Source of the DNA: Shewanella cutis
GTDB lineage: Bacteria; Pseudomonadota; Gammaproteobacteria; Enterobacterales; Shewanellaceae
Assembly: GCF_022410515.1 (NCBI RefSeq)
Contig: NZ_JACSDI010000002.1
Coordinates: forward strand, 62,001-126,000
DNA: 64,000 nucleotides
Direction of reading: 5' to 3'
Shown here: one piece after another, positions 19,024 through 26,841 of the stretch
Numbering within the stretch: position 1 is the first letter of the stretch
How the letters are laid out: the number at the start of each line of letters is the position of its first letter
Position numbers and translations under genes: made by a program
Notes under the pieces: generated by a model
Told to the model about the DNA's origin: nothing
The model's input: only the letters and a program-made list of their open reading frames with translations
The model's database searches: none

Positions 19024-19637
19024 AACTGTTGACGTTAAAAAAGCTCGGCCCCTATTGGCTGGCGCTTATCGTTAGTGTGCTCTGCGCGCTCTTGTATGTT
19101 GCGGGACTTGTTACCCCGAGCATAGATAATCTGCTCGCTTATCGTCGCAGCGCTATCGGTGACGGCCAGTGGTGGCGTCTCGTCACAGGTAATCTGCTGC
19201 ATACCAATCATTGGCACCTGCTGATGAACCTTGCGGGATTATGGGTAGTGCTATTTTTGCACCACTTTCACTATCAGCTCAAGGAATTAACCGCGCTGTT
19301 TATCCTGCTTTGTCTATTTGAAGGCATTGGTCTGTATCAGGGTTATCCGCAGTTATTAGGCTATGTGGGGCTGAGCGGCATGTTACATGGCCTATTTGCC
19401 TATGGGGCAGTACAGGATATTCGCCGCAAAATGCGCTCGGGTTATCTGCTACTGCTCGGGGTAATCGTCAAAGTTGGCCATGAACAATTTTATGGTGCCA
19501 GTGACGATGTAACCGCAATGATCGGTGCACGGGTCGCCACCGAGGCGCATTTAGTCGGCCTGATCTGCGGCATAGTCTGTGCGCTTATGGTGTTTGTGTT
19601 ACAACAAACAAGAACCGCCAATGAAACGCAGCACTAA
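19020..19637 (+). CDS. rrtA: Rhombosortase-type rhomboid protease
   Basis: 205-residue integral-membrane rhomboid-like serine protease with about six membrane segments. Rhomboid hallmarks are [15 protein letters not shown] in an early segment, the catalytic serine in [11 protein letters not shown] (S119) and a later histidine in [10 protein letters not shown] (H177). The SGMLHG form and small size point to rhombosortase, which cleaves the GlyGly-CTERM sorting tail of exported proteins; no substrate is encoded in this window. The GTG start overlaps the queC stop by four bases, though no functional link to queuosine is known. Confidence 0.85.
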   Translation: MKLLTLKKLGPYWLALIVSVLCALLYVAGLVTPSIDNLLAYRRSAIGDGQWWRLVTGNLLHTNHWHLLMNLAGLWVVLFLHHFHYQLKELTALFILLCLFEGIGLYQGYPQLLGYVGLSGMLHGLFAYGAVQDIRRKMRSGYLLLLGVIVKVGHEQFYGASDDVTAMIGARVATEAHLVGLICGIVCALMVFVLQQTRTANETQH

Positions 19638-19664
19638 TATCTTCAACTTTGGCGAATCAACAAA

Positions 19665-19703
19665 ATAAAAGCCGCCCCACATTATTGTGTAGGCGGCTTT
19701 TTA
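19665..19703. terminator. Terminator after queC-rrtA
   Basis: Stem ATAAAAGCCGCC / GGCGGCTTTTTA around a 15-nt loop, just after the rhombosortase gene and before the convergent uvrB end. The A and T flanks allow both directions. Confidence 0.85.
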
Positions 19704-19778
19704 TTAGGTAGAGAACCTTGGTATATGCTTGATTTGCATCGCTGTCCTGCGTCTAACTCAGCTAAGACACAGATTGGG

Positions 19779-21800
19779 TTAAGCCGTTATCAGCAGCTCC
19801 CGTAAACGTTTTACCTCATCGCGCAAGGCTGCCGCCTGTTCAAATTCCAAGTTACGCGCATGCTCATGCATTTGCTTCTCAAGCTTGTCGATATCATGGC
19901 TCAGCTGCGCGGCATCAGCATGGTAGCGTTTCGCTTTAGGTTCAGCCACTTTACCCAGTGACGATTGGCTATACCCCTTTTCAGTGTCTCTACCATCGTC
20001 CACATCCATCACGTCGGTAATACGCTTGACCACGCCCTTTGGCACAATGCCATGCTCAAGGTTATAGGCGCGCTGTTTCTCGCGGCGGCGCTCGGTTTCC
20101 CCCATCGCCTTGACCATCGAATTGGTGATGCGATCGGCATAGAGAATCACCTTGCCATTCACATTGCGCGCCGCACGACCAATGGTTTGAATAAGCGAGC
20201 GCTCCGAACGTAAAAAGCCTTCTTTATCTGCATCCAAAATACAGACGAGTGAGACTTCGGGCATATCTAAGCCTTCGCGTAACAAGTTAATCCCGACCAG
20301 CACATCAAACTTACCGAGGCGCAAATCGCGAATGATCTCCACCCGCTCCACGGTATCGATATCAGAGTGTAAGTAGCGGACTTTGACACCATGTTCGTCG
20401 AGGTATTCAGTTAAATCCTCCGACATACGTTTAGTTAACGTGGTGACTAACACCCGCTCGTTTACCGCAACCCGTTTAGCGACTTCCGAGAGCAAATCGT
20501 CCACTTGAATGCCAACGGGGCGCACCTCAAGCTCAGGGTCGAGCAATCCTGTGGGCCGCACAACTTGTTCAACAATCTCGCCGCCACTCTTATCCAATTC
20601 ATAGGGATTTGGCGTTGCCGACACATAAATCGTCTGCGGCATTAACTGCTCAAACTCTTCAAACTTCAGCGGCCGGTTATCCAGCGCCGAGGGCAAACGA
20701 AAGCCATATTCCACCAAGGTGGTTTTACGGGAACGGTCGCCCTTATACATGGCGCCAATTTGTGGCACAGTGACATGGGATTCGTCGATCACCAATAAAC
20801 CATCAGCGGGTAAGTAATCGAGCAGCGTTGGCGGCCCCTCACCGGGGGCTCGTCCTGATAAATAGCGGGAGTAGTTTTCAATACCGGAGCAATAGCCTAA
20901 CTCCACCATCATCTCGATATCGTATTGCACCCGCTCGTGGATCCGCTGCGCCTCAATCAATTTATTATTGTCGAGCAGATATTGCTTGCGCTCACGCAGC
21001 TCTTGTTTAATCAGCTCAGTGGCTTCAAGGATCTTTTCCCGCGGCGTCACATAGTGGGTCTTAGGGTACACTGTGGTGCGGGCGATACGTTTTACAATCT
21101 GCCCGGTTAACGGATCAAACTCGCTTAAGCGCTCAATCTCATCGTCAAATAATTCCACCCGAATCGCGTAGCGATCTGAATCGGCAGGGAATATATCAAT
21201 CACTTCACCGCGAACGCGAAAGGTACCGCGCTGCAACTCGATATCATTGCGGGTGTATTGTAATTCACTCAAACGCTTAAGAATGTCCCGCTGTCCCATG
21301 GTATCGCCCTGGCGCAGGTGCAATAACATCTTTAGGTAAGAGTCAGGATCGCCAAGACCGTAAATTGCCGATACAGAGGCAATCAGCACCACATCCTTGC
21401 GCTCCAGCAGCGCTTTGGTGGCCGAGAGCCGCATTTGTTCAATATGGGCGTTTACCGAGGCATCTTTTTCTATAAAGGTATTGGATGCGGGGACATACGC
21501 CTCAGGTTGATAGTAATCGTAATAGGAGACAAAATATTCCACCGCATTATTGGGGAAAAACTCTTTCATCTCGCCATATAACTGTGCAGCGAGTGTTTTA
21601 TTTGGCGCCATAATAATAGTCGGTCGCCCAAGCTTGGCTATCACATTGGCGATGGTGAACGTCTTACCAGAGCCCGTCACCCCTAATAAGGTTTGACAAG
21701 CAAGGCCTGATTCGAGGCCATCAACCAATTTAGCGATGGCTGTGGGCTGATCACCTGCGGGAGCAAATTGGGATTCAAGCTGAAAAACAGATTCTGACAC
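19779..21800 (-). CDS. uvrB: UvrABC excinuclease subunit B
   Basis: 673-residue damage-recognition helicase-like subunit of nucleotide excision repair. It has a Walker A motif [10 protein letters not shown] near residue 40 and a beta-hairpin region with [21 protein letters not shown] serves as Walker B, and the C-terminal UvrC-binding motif ([30 protein letters not shown]) closes the protein. Length and ends are normal. The upstream gap holds a HexR-like palindrome at 21926-21940. No clear LexA box was recognised. Confidence 0.97.
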   Translation of the reverse strand: MSESVFQLESQFAPAGDQPTAIAKLVDGLESGLACQTLLGVTGSGKTFTIANVIAKLGRPTIIMAPNKTLAAQLYGEMKEFFPNNAVEYFVSYYDYYQPEAYVPASNTFIEKDASVNAHIEQMRLSATKALLERKDVVLIASVSAIYGLGDPDSYLKMLLHLRQGDTMGQRDILKRLSELQYTRNDIELQRGTFRVRGEVIDIFPADSDRYAIRVELFDDEIERLSEFDPLTGQIVKRIARTTVYPKTHYVTPREKILEATELIKQELRERKQYLLDNNKLIEAQRIHERVQYDIEMMVELGYCSGIENYSRYLSGRAPGEGPPTLLDYLPADGLLVIDESHVTVPQIGAMYKGDRSRKTTLVEYGFRLPSALDNRPLKFEEFEQLMPQTIYVSATPNPYELDKSGGEIVEQVVRPTGLLDPELEVRPVGIQVDDLLSEVAKRVAVNERVLVTTLTKRMSEDLTEYLDEHGVKVRYLHSDIDTVERVEIIRDLRLGKFDVLVGINLLREGLDMPEVSLVCILDADKEGFLRSERSLIQTIGRAARNVNGKVILYADRITNSMVKAMGETERRREKQRAYNLEHGIVPKGVVKRITDVMDVDDGRDTEKGYSQSSLGKVAEPKAKRYHADAAQLSHDIDKLEKQMHEHARNLEFEQAAALRDEVKRLRELLITA

Positions 21801-21925
21801 GCTTACATATCCTTGTGGTTAGTCACCCCATTCTAATCAAGACGCCCATTAAGCTCCAGCAGTTATCTCTCAATCAAAGCATTGCTGACATAAACGCTAC
21901 GTAACAAGTAGTAACATTTATCAAA

Positions 21926-21940
21926 TGTAATTAAATTACA
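21926..21940. promoter_or_regulatory. Perfect HexR-consensus palindrome without an obvious target gene
   Basis: TGTAATTAAATTACA is a perfect 15-bp palindrome equal to the Shewanella HexR consensus. It lies 126 bp upstream of uvrB and almost 1 kb from the next rightward gene. It is a better match than the sites before zwf and pykA in this window. Confidence 0.55.
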
Positions 21941-22009
21941 AACAGTTCCTATCGTATGTCACAGACGAGAAAAGTCCTGAATCCCGCATGGTTTCTCGCT
22001 TATTTCGAC

Positions 22010-22032
22010 TTATCAACAAATTCTGTGGATAA
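22010..22032. other. Pair of DnaA-box-like 9-mers
   Basis: TTATCAACA (22010-22018) and the perfect consensus box TGTGGATAA (22024-22032, complement TTATCCACA) face each other 5 bp apart. An AT-rich tract follows about 80 bp away. A DnaA titration or regulatory site is possible; there are too few boxes to call an origin. Confidence 0.35.
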
Positions 22033-22831
22033 CCCTGTGAGTTGCGGCTTAAAACAAGCAGCAAAGCCTTGCGCCACGGGCGATGGACTTAAATTGCACT
22101 ATTTTGGCGATTAAAAATTTAGTTTTTAATTTTCAAATGGTTAATAAATGCAAGCCATATCTTTTTTGGCATAGATTGGAGTTGCAATTTTGTAAGCTGA
22201 TGAAAGTCCCCTCTTGTGTATTAATTTGGCATTTCTCCTGAATTCTAGGGCGTTTTATCGCCAGTTTGAGCACTAAAACACCTTAGTCAAAAAGTTTCAT
22301 TTTCCAGCCATCAATCGCACTCCCATGGTAAATCAAAGGAGTGCTAAGCCAAGCAGTAAAGACTCCGCTGTGCTAATGCTGAAGCTATCTCAAAAATTGA
22401 CGACCTCATTTCACCGCCTCTCACTCAAATTGACTTAACCACCCACGCCAGAGAAATACAACATCGTGCACTCTAGGCTGGTGCTCACGAAACGAGGGAC
22501 ACTGCCGCAAAGGATGTTCTTTTATCTGCTAAAGAGCCTCGACACCCAAAAAAGAATGTATGCTTCTGCACTGGCTCATGTTTTGTGCCGGGTAGTCATT
22601 CAGGACAAAGCTGTTATAAGTGCTTCCTTTTAATAGACGAAACAGTCTCGAAGCATACTGAAGGCATTAACGGCCATTCCCCCCCCAATAATCAACCAAT
22701 TCAAACGATGCTGAACATCGCTATCTTGCGAAAAGTTAAGTTATTTCTTCATCAAAATGCTGATTTCTACACCAGAATGCACATTAGATAAGCACTTAAC
22801 AGCATAATTACACTTTTTTTAGTAACTCGAG

Positions 22832-22860
22832 TTGACTCCTCCCACAGAGCGTTTTACTAT
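22832..22860 (+). promoter_or_regulatory. Promoter of the tRNA-Asn array
   Basis: TTGACT (22832-22837) and TACTAT (22855-22860) are spaced by 17 bp. They are followed by a GC-rich discriminator (GCGCTCCG). The layout parallels the tRNA-Tyr promoter, with the same -10 hexamer. Confidence 0.82.
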
Positions 22861-22901
22861 GCGCTCCGTTCTCAACGAGTCATCGAGAAAAGATAAACGA
22901 T

Positions 22902-22977
22902 TCCCCTGTAGTTCAGTCGGTAGAACGGCGGACTGTTAATCCGTATGTCACTGGTTCAAGTCCAGTCAGGGGAGCCA
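22902..22977 (+). tRNA. tRNA-Asn (GTT), copy 1
   Basis: 76-nt tRNA with anticodon GTT (GGACTGTTAATCC). The acceptor stem TCCCCTG pairs with CAGGGGA, and CCA is encoded. First of five identical genes. Confidence 0.97.
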
Positions 22978-23025
22978 AATCTAAGTATCGGTAAACAATG
23001 AGAATACAGTTAGGTAGCTAACAAT

Positions 23026-23101
23026 TCCCCTGTAGTTCAGTCGGTAGAACGGCGGACTGTTAATCCGTATGTCACTGGTTCAAGTCCAGTCAGGGGAGCC
23101 A
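23026..23101 (+). tRNA. tRNA-Asn (GTT), copy 2
   Basis: Identical to copy 1, after a 48-nt unique spacer. Confidence 0.97.
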
Positions 23102-23132
23102 CTTAGTTAACACACTGATGCATTAAAATGAT

Positions 23133-23208
23133 TCCCCTGTAGTTCAGTCGGTAGAACGGCGGACTGTTAATCCGTATGTCACTGGTTCAAGTCCAGTCAG
23201 GGGAGCCA
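23133..23208 (+). tRNA. tRNA-Asn (GTT), copy 3
   Basis: Identical to copy 1, after a 31-nt spacer. The spacer that follows it is nearly the same as the one after copy 4. Confidence 0.97.
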
Positions 23209-23253
23209 ATTTAACGTAATAGCTGAAGTCGATAGCAATATCGCACCCTCTAC

Positions 23254-23329
23254 TCCCCTGTAGTTCAGTCGGTAGAACGGCGGACTGTTAATCCGTATGT
23301 CACTGGTTCAAGTCCAGTCAGGGGAGCCA
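23254..23329 (+). tRNA. tRNA-Asn (GTT), copy 4
   Basis: Identical to copy 1. Together with the preceding spacer it forms a 121-bp unit duplicated in copy 5. Confidence 0.97.
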
Positions 23330-23374
23330 ATTTAATGTAATCGCTAAAGTCGATAGCAATATCGCACCCTCTAC

Positions 23375-23450
23375 TCCCCTGTAGTTCAGTCGGTAGAACG
23401 GCGGACTGTTAATCCGTATGTCACTGGTTCAAGTCCAGTCAGGGGAGCCA
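23375..23450 (+). tRNA. tRNA-Asn (GTT), copy 5
   Basis: Identical to copy 1 and last of the array. Its 45-nt leading spacer differs from that of copy 4 by only a few bases, a sign of recent tandem duplication. Confidence 0.97.
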
Positions 23451-23647
23451 ATATCTATTTTATCTGCTTAAACTACCCTTCAAATTTAGTCATCTCGCTT
23501 TTCATTGCTGTTTTGCGGTAAATACGGTTACACTGTGAGCAATTTGTTAACCAAAATTCCGAGTATCATCACGCAGATAGCGGTATTGCTTGAAATATCA
23601 TGCACTATCTTATTGCATGTACTCTGATATATTGAGAGCGGATTTTT

Positions 23648-25552
23648 ATGGCGATGTCTAAATCATATCCCATTTTCTTGTTGCTAGTTTTTTTAGGCTT
23701 ATTTGGTTGGATTTATCAAAACGAGAATAACCAGTTACAGGCAGAACAACAGCAAGAACTCAATAATTTCAAACAATACATGGGTAATTTTTCCCAATGG
23801 CAAGGCAATGGTAGCGATCTTTACCAAAGCATCTCAACACACTACCCATTGCAATTTTTCCAGTATATCGACGATACCGATGGTCAACTTAATTACACAC
23901 ATGGCGAACTCAACGCCCAAATGCCCCATCCACTCGCAGGATTATTTGCCTTAGATTTATCCCATACCCAAAAACTGGCAGCGGGTCGCTTACAAGTCAA
24001 ATTAGCTGCCGACCAAGCCATTGAAAATGCTATTGCCAATACCCAGCAGTTAGGACTCGTACTGCTGGTAACCTATATTATGTTGGTGGTTGTTTTTATA
24101 TTGCTTATCAACAAAGTAAGAGCAGCTATCCGTTATGCTGCCGATTATATTACCCACATTCCAGAGATGAACTTTTCAGCCATAGAGTCTTCCAAACTTA
24201 ATGGTGAAATGACCCCTGTCAGATTAGCGCTTGAGGAATGCCGCGCACAGTTAAAATCGCAAATGGATAGCCTCACAAATGAAAACCAAAAACTGCATAA
24301 AGTAGCCTATCAAGATCCTATTACAGGGTTTGGTAGCCGTCCTCGTTTTACGGCTAAATTGGAAAGCATTAGCAATCACTCCGTTCCCCAACTAGGGTTA
24401 ATGGCCATGGTCAAAGCTACGGAATTGGCCCATATCAACCAACTCCAAGGCCGCTCTGCAGGGGATGATTATTTATCGAATTTAGCCACTTGCATTCGCA
24501 AGGCCAGCTCAAAATATCCTGATGCGGAGTGCTACCGCGTATCCAGTGCCGATTTTGCGATTTTTCTACCTGATTTAGTGCTAAAGGATGGACCTAAGTT
24601 TTTAGACCAACTGAAGATTTTACTCGATGAATATCAACAGATGATTAAAACTGAATCCGCTGCCCATGTTGGACTTGTTCCTTACCAACAGGGCGCAGAA
24701 CCAGTCAATTTGCTCTCACTTGCTGATACGGCAGTCAGTATCGCGCAAACCCTCGGTCCCAACAGCTATCATATCCAAGAAAAACTTAATGGTGATGAGC
24801 AATTTGGTGATGATCGTTGGAAATTAGCGATAAATGACTTAATCACTCGCCAAGCGCTGAAGTTTTTCCAACAACCCATTCAACCCTGCCGCAATGATGT
24901 TGAGGTATATCGCGAACTACTCGCTCGCTTCTACAACAGTGAAGGAAAGTTTTTGCCTACTACCACAGTCATCGCCATGGCTGAACGTCATGGTATGAGC
25001 ACCGAATTGGATAAACTTGTGGTGATCAGTACATTAAAAATGCTTAAGGAAAATCCCACCATTAGCGGAAATTTTGGCATCAATATCAGTGCATTTTCTG
25101 CCCATCAGGAACTGTTTGTTGGCTGGTTAAAGGATATTCTCGGTAAGCATCGATATATTGCCTCTCGCTTAGTGTTTGAGATCAACGAATCCGGTATGCA
25201 AGCCAATTTAGGGGCGAGTTATAAGTTTGTCCGTGAAGTTCATAGCGTAGGTTCGAGGGTATCAATTGAGCGTTTTGGTATGAGTTTTACCTCGTTCAAA
25301 TTCTTCAGCGAAGTCCGCCCAGACTACATTAAGCTTGATGGTAGCTACACTTCGGCGATCGATGAAGACAGCAATAACAAATTCTTTGTGCGTATGATGG
25401 TGGACGTTGCTAGACGCATCGGCATCCGCGTGATTGCCACCAGTGTTGAACGCCAAGAAGAAAAATTGACCCTCGAAAAACTCCTCGTCGATGGTCTACA
25501 AGGCTATTATATTTCGCAGCCACAGGGCATTACCTTAACTGATCAAATTTAA
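23648..25552 (+). CDS. Degenerate GGDEF-EAL membrane protein, probable cyclic-di-GMP effector
   Basis: 634 residues. Membrane segments at ~7-25 and ~136-156 enclose a periplasmic domain of ~110 residues, and cytoplasmic GGDEF (~218-370) and EAL (~390-630) domains follow. Both catalytic centres are lost: the cyclase motif reads SSADF (from S299), the EAL triad is ELL (E423), the DDFG motif is ERFG, and EGVE is replaced by TSVER. Such proteins (LapD or CsrD/MshH type) act as receptors or RNA-decay adaptors rather than enzymes. The topology fits either; I cannot decide between them. It lies 125 bp before rsxA, probably as a separate transcript. Confidence 0.85.
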   Translation: MAMSKSYPIFLLLVFLGLFGWIYQNENNQLQAEQQQELNNFKQYMGNFSQWQGNGSDLYQSISTHYPLQFFQYIDDTDGQLNYTHGELNAQMPHPLAGLFALDLSHTQKLAAGRLQVKLAADQAIENAIANTQQLGLVLLVTYIMLVVVFILLINKVRAAIRYAADYITHIPEMNFSAIESSKLNGEMTPVRLALEECRAQLKSQMDSLTNENQKLHKVAYQDPITGFGSRPRFTAKLESISNHSVPQLGLMAMVKATELAHINQLQGRSAGDDYLSNLATCIRKASSKYPDAECYRVSSADFAIFLPDLVLKDGPKFLDQLKILLDEYQQMIKTESAAHVGLVPYQQGAEPVNLLSLADTAVSIAQTLGPNSYHIQEKLNGDEQFGDDRWKLAINDLITRQALKFFQQPIQPCRNDVEVYRELLARFYNSEGKFLPTTTVIAMAERHGMSTELDKLVVISTLKMLKENPTISGNFGINISAFSAHQELFVGWLKDILGKHRYIASRLVFEINESGMQANLGASYKFVREVHSVGSRVSIERFGMSFTSFKFFSEVRPDYIKLDGSYTSAIDEDSNNKFFVRMMVDVARRIGIRVIATSVERQEEKLTLEKLLVDGLQGYYISQPQGITLTDQI

Positions 25553-25677
25553 GTCAAAACAGTATTTACCTAGCACGCAAATTTACAGTAAAGATAGTTA
25601 ACCCTGCATTCTATATGTTGTTTATGCAAACGGAAAAGTCGATAATACGGCCAAGTTCCGTTTAGACAAGTATTGAG

Positions 25678-26256
25678 ATGAGTGAATATCTCCTGTTGTT
25701 GATCAGCACCGTACTGGTCAACAATTTCGTTTTAGTTAAATTCTTAGGTTTATGTCCATTTATGGGGGTCTCCAGCAAATTGGAGTCCGCTATTGGTATG
25801 TCTATGGCCACCACCTTCGTGTTGACTTTGGCATCCATTCTCAGTTACCTCGTGAATCAATATCTGCTATTACCATTTGACCTCGGTTATCTGCGCACCA
25901 TGAGCTTTATCTTAGTGATTGCAGTGGTAGTGCAATTTACCGAGATGGTTGTGCAAAAAACCAGTGCAGCCCTCCACCGCGCGTTGGGGATTTATCTGCC
26001 GCTGATCACCACTAACTGCGCTGTATTAGGAGTAGCGCTATTAAACGTGAATGAAAAACACGATTTTATTCAATCCGCTATCTATGGATTTGGTGCTGCA
26101 GTAGGGTTTTCCTTAGTGTTAATTCTGTTTTCTGCGATGCGTGAACGTTTAGCGGCTGCCGATGTACCAGTGCCTTTTAAAGGCGGTGCCATCGCCATGA
26201 TCACCGCGGGCCTAATGTCATTGGCCTTTATGGGATTCACAGGATTGGTTAAATAA
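25678..26256 (+). CDS. rsxA: Electron transport complex subunit RsxA
   Basis: 192-residue six-helix membrane subunit of the Rsx/Rnf complex, beginning [30 protein letters not shown] as in the family. Rnf/Rsx couples electron transfer between NADH and ferredoxin to ion movement; in E. coli it keeps SoxR reduced. It is the first gene of the rsxABCDGE operon, directly abutting rsxB (stop at 26256, start at 26257). Confidence 0.96.
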   Translation: MSEYLLLLISTVLVNNFVLVKFLGLCPFMGVSSKLESAIGMSMATTFVLTLASILSYLVNQYLLLPFDLGYLRTMSFILVIAVVVQFTEMVVQKTSAALHRALGIYLPLITTNCAVLGVALLNVNEKHDFIQSAIYGFGAAVGFSLVLILFSAMRERLAAADVPVPFKGGAIAMITAGLMSLAFMGFTGLVK

Positions 26257-26838
26257 ATGTCCACCATGTTAATTGCCGTTATCTTATTAACCCTATTGGC
26301 ATTATTCTTTGGGGTATTACTCGGATTTGCCGCCTTAAAATTCAAAGTTGAAGGCAACCCTATCGTTGATGAGCTTGAAGCGATTTTGCCGCAAACTCAA
26401 TGTGGTCAATGTGGTTATCCCGGCTGTCGTCCCTACGCCGAAGCCATTGCCAATGGCGACAAAGTCAATAAGTGCCCTCCCGGCGGCACTGCCACAATGG
26501 AAAAACTCGCCAGTTTAATGGGCGTAGAGCCTGAGCCTCTCAATGCTGAGGCGCAGTCTCAGGTTAAAAAAGTCGCTTATATCCGTGAAGATGAGTGTAT
26601 TGGCTGCACCAAATGTATTCAGGCCTGCCCAGTCGATGCCATTATTGGCGCGGGTAAATTAATGCATACCGTGCTCACTGCCGATTGCACAGGTTGCGAT
26701 CTGTGTGTTGAGCCCTGCCCCGTCGACTGTATCGATATGGTGCCAGTGACCCCAAATCTGAAAAACTGGAATTGGCGTTTAAATGCGATTCCCGTGACTC
26801 TTATCCAAGAGATCCCGCACGAAGAGAAGAGAGGATAA
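26257..26838 (+). CDS. rsxB: Electron transport complex subunit RsxB
   Basis: 193-residue iron-sulfur subunit. An N-terminal membrane anchor (~4-26) precedes a 4Fe-4S cluster motif [16 protein letters not shown] (from C49). Two ferredoxin-type clusters follow in the C-terminal half ([15 protein letters not shown] and [15 protein letters not shown]). It passes electrons between RsxC and the membrane subunits. It abuts rsxA without a gap, and rsxC starts 3 nt downstream. Confidence 0.96.
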   Translation: MSTMLIAVILLTLLALFFGVLLGFAALKFKVEGNPIVDELEAILPQTQCGQCGYPGCRPYAEAIANGDKVNKCPPGGTATMEKLASLMGVEPEPLNAEAQSQVKKVAYIREDECIGCTKCIQACPVDAIIGAGKLMHTVLTADCTGCDLCVEPCPVDCIDMVPVTPNLKNWNWRLNAIPVTLIQEIPHEEKRG

Positions 26839-26841
26839 GCG

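Larger units (their letters stand above)
21801..22901. other. Large gene-free stretch between uvrB and tRNA-Asn array
   Basis: About 1.1 kb without a convincing gene. It contains a perfect HexR-like palindrome (21926-21940), two DnaA-box-like sites (22010-22018 and 22024-22032) and an AT-rich block with an 8-bp hairpin (ATTAAAAA/TTTTTAAT, ~22110-22130). It also has a 7-bp inverted repeat GCACTCC/GGAGTGC (22317-22344) and the tRNA-Asn promoter at its end. A 68-codon frame at 22585-22791 has no ribosome site and an unconvincing composition. A small RNA cannot be excluded. Confidence 0.6.
23209..23450 (+). repeat. Tandem duplication of a 121-bp tRNA-Asn plus spacer unit
   Basis: The spacer-tRNA unit at 23209-23329 is repeated at 23330-23450 with the same 121-bp period. 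The spacers share GTCGATAGCAATATCGCACC and differ at a few bases upstream of it. Confidence 0.85.

Noticed and set aside
22585..22791. 68-codon open frame in the uvrB/tRNA-Asn gap
   Set aside because: No ribosome site, odd composition, and no recognisable domain; the gap is otherwise gene-free.
21801..22901. Chromosomal replication origin
   Set aside because: Only two DnaA boxes, no dnaA, gidA or other origin-linked genes, and no clustered 13-mers.
22902..23450. Regularly spaced direct repeats resembling a CRISPR array
   Set aside because: The repeats are complete 76-nt tRNA-Asn genes with anticodon and CCA.
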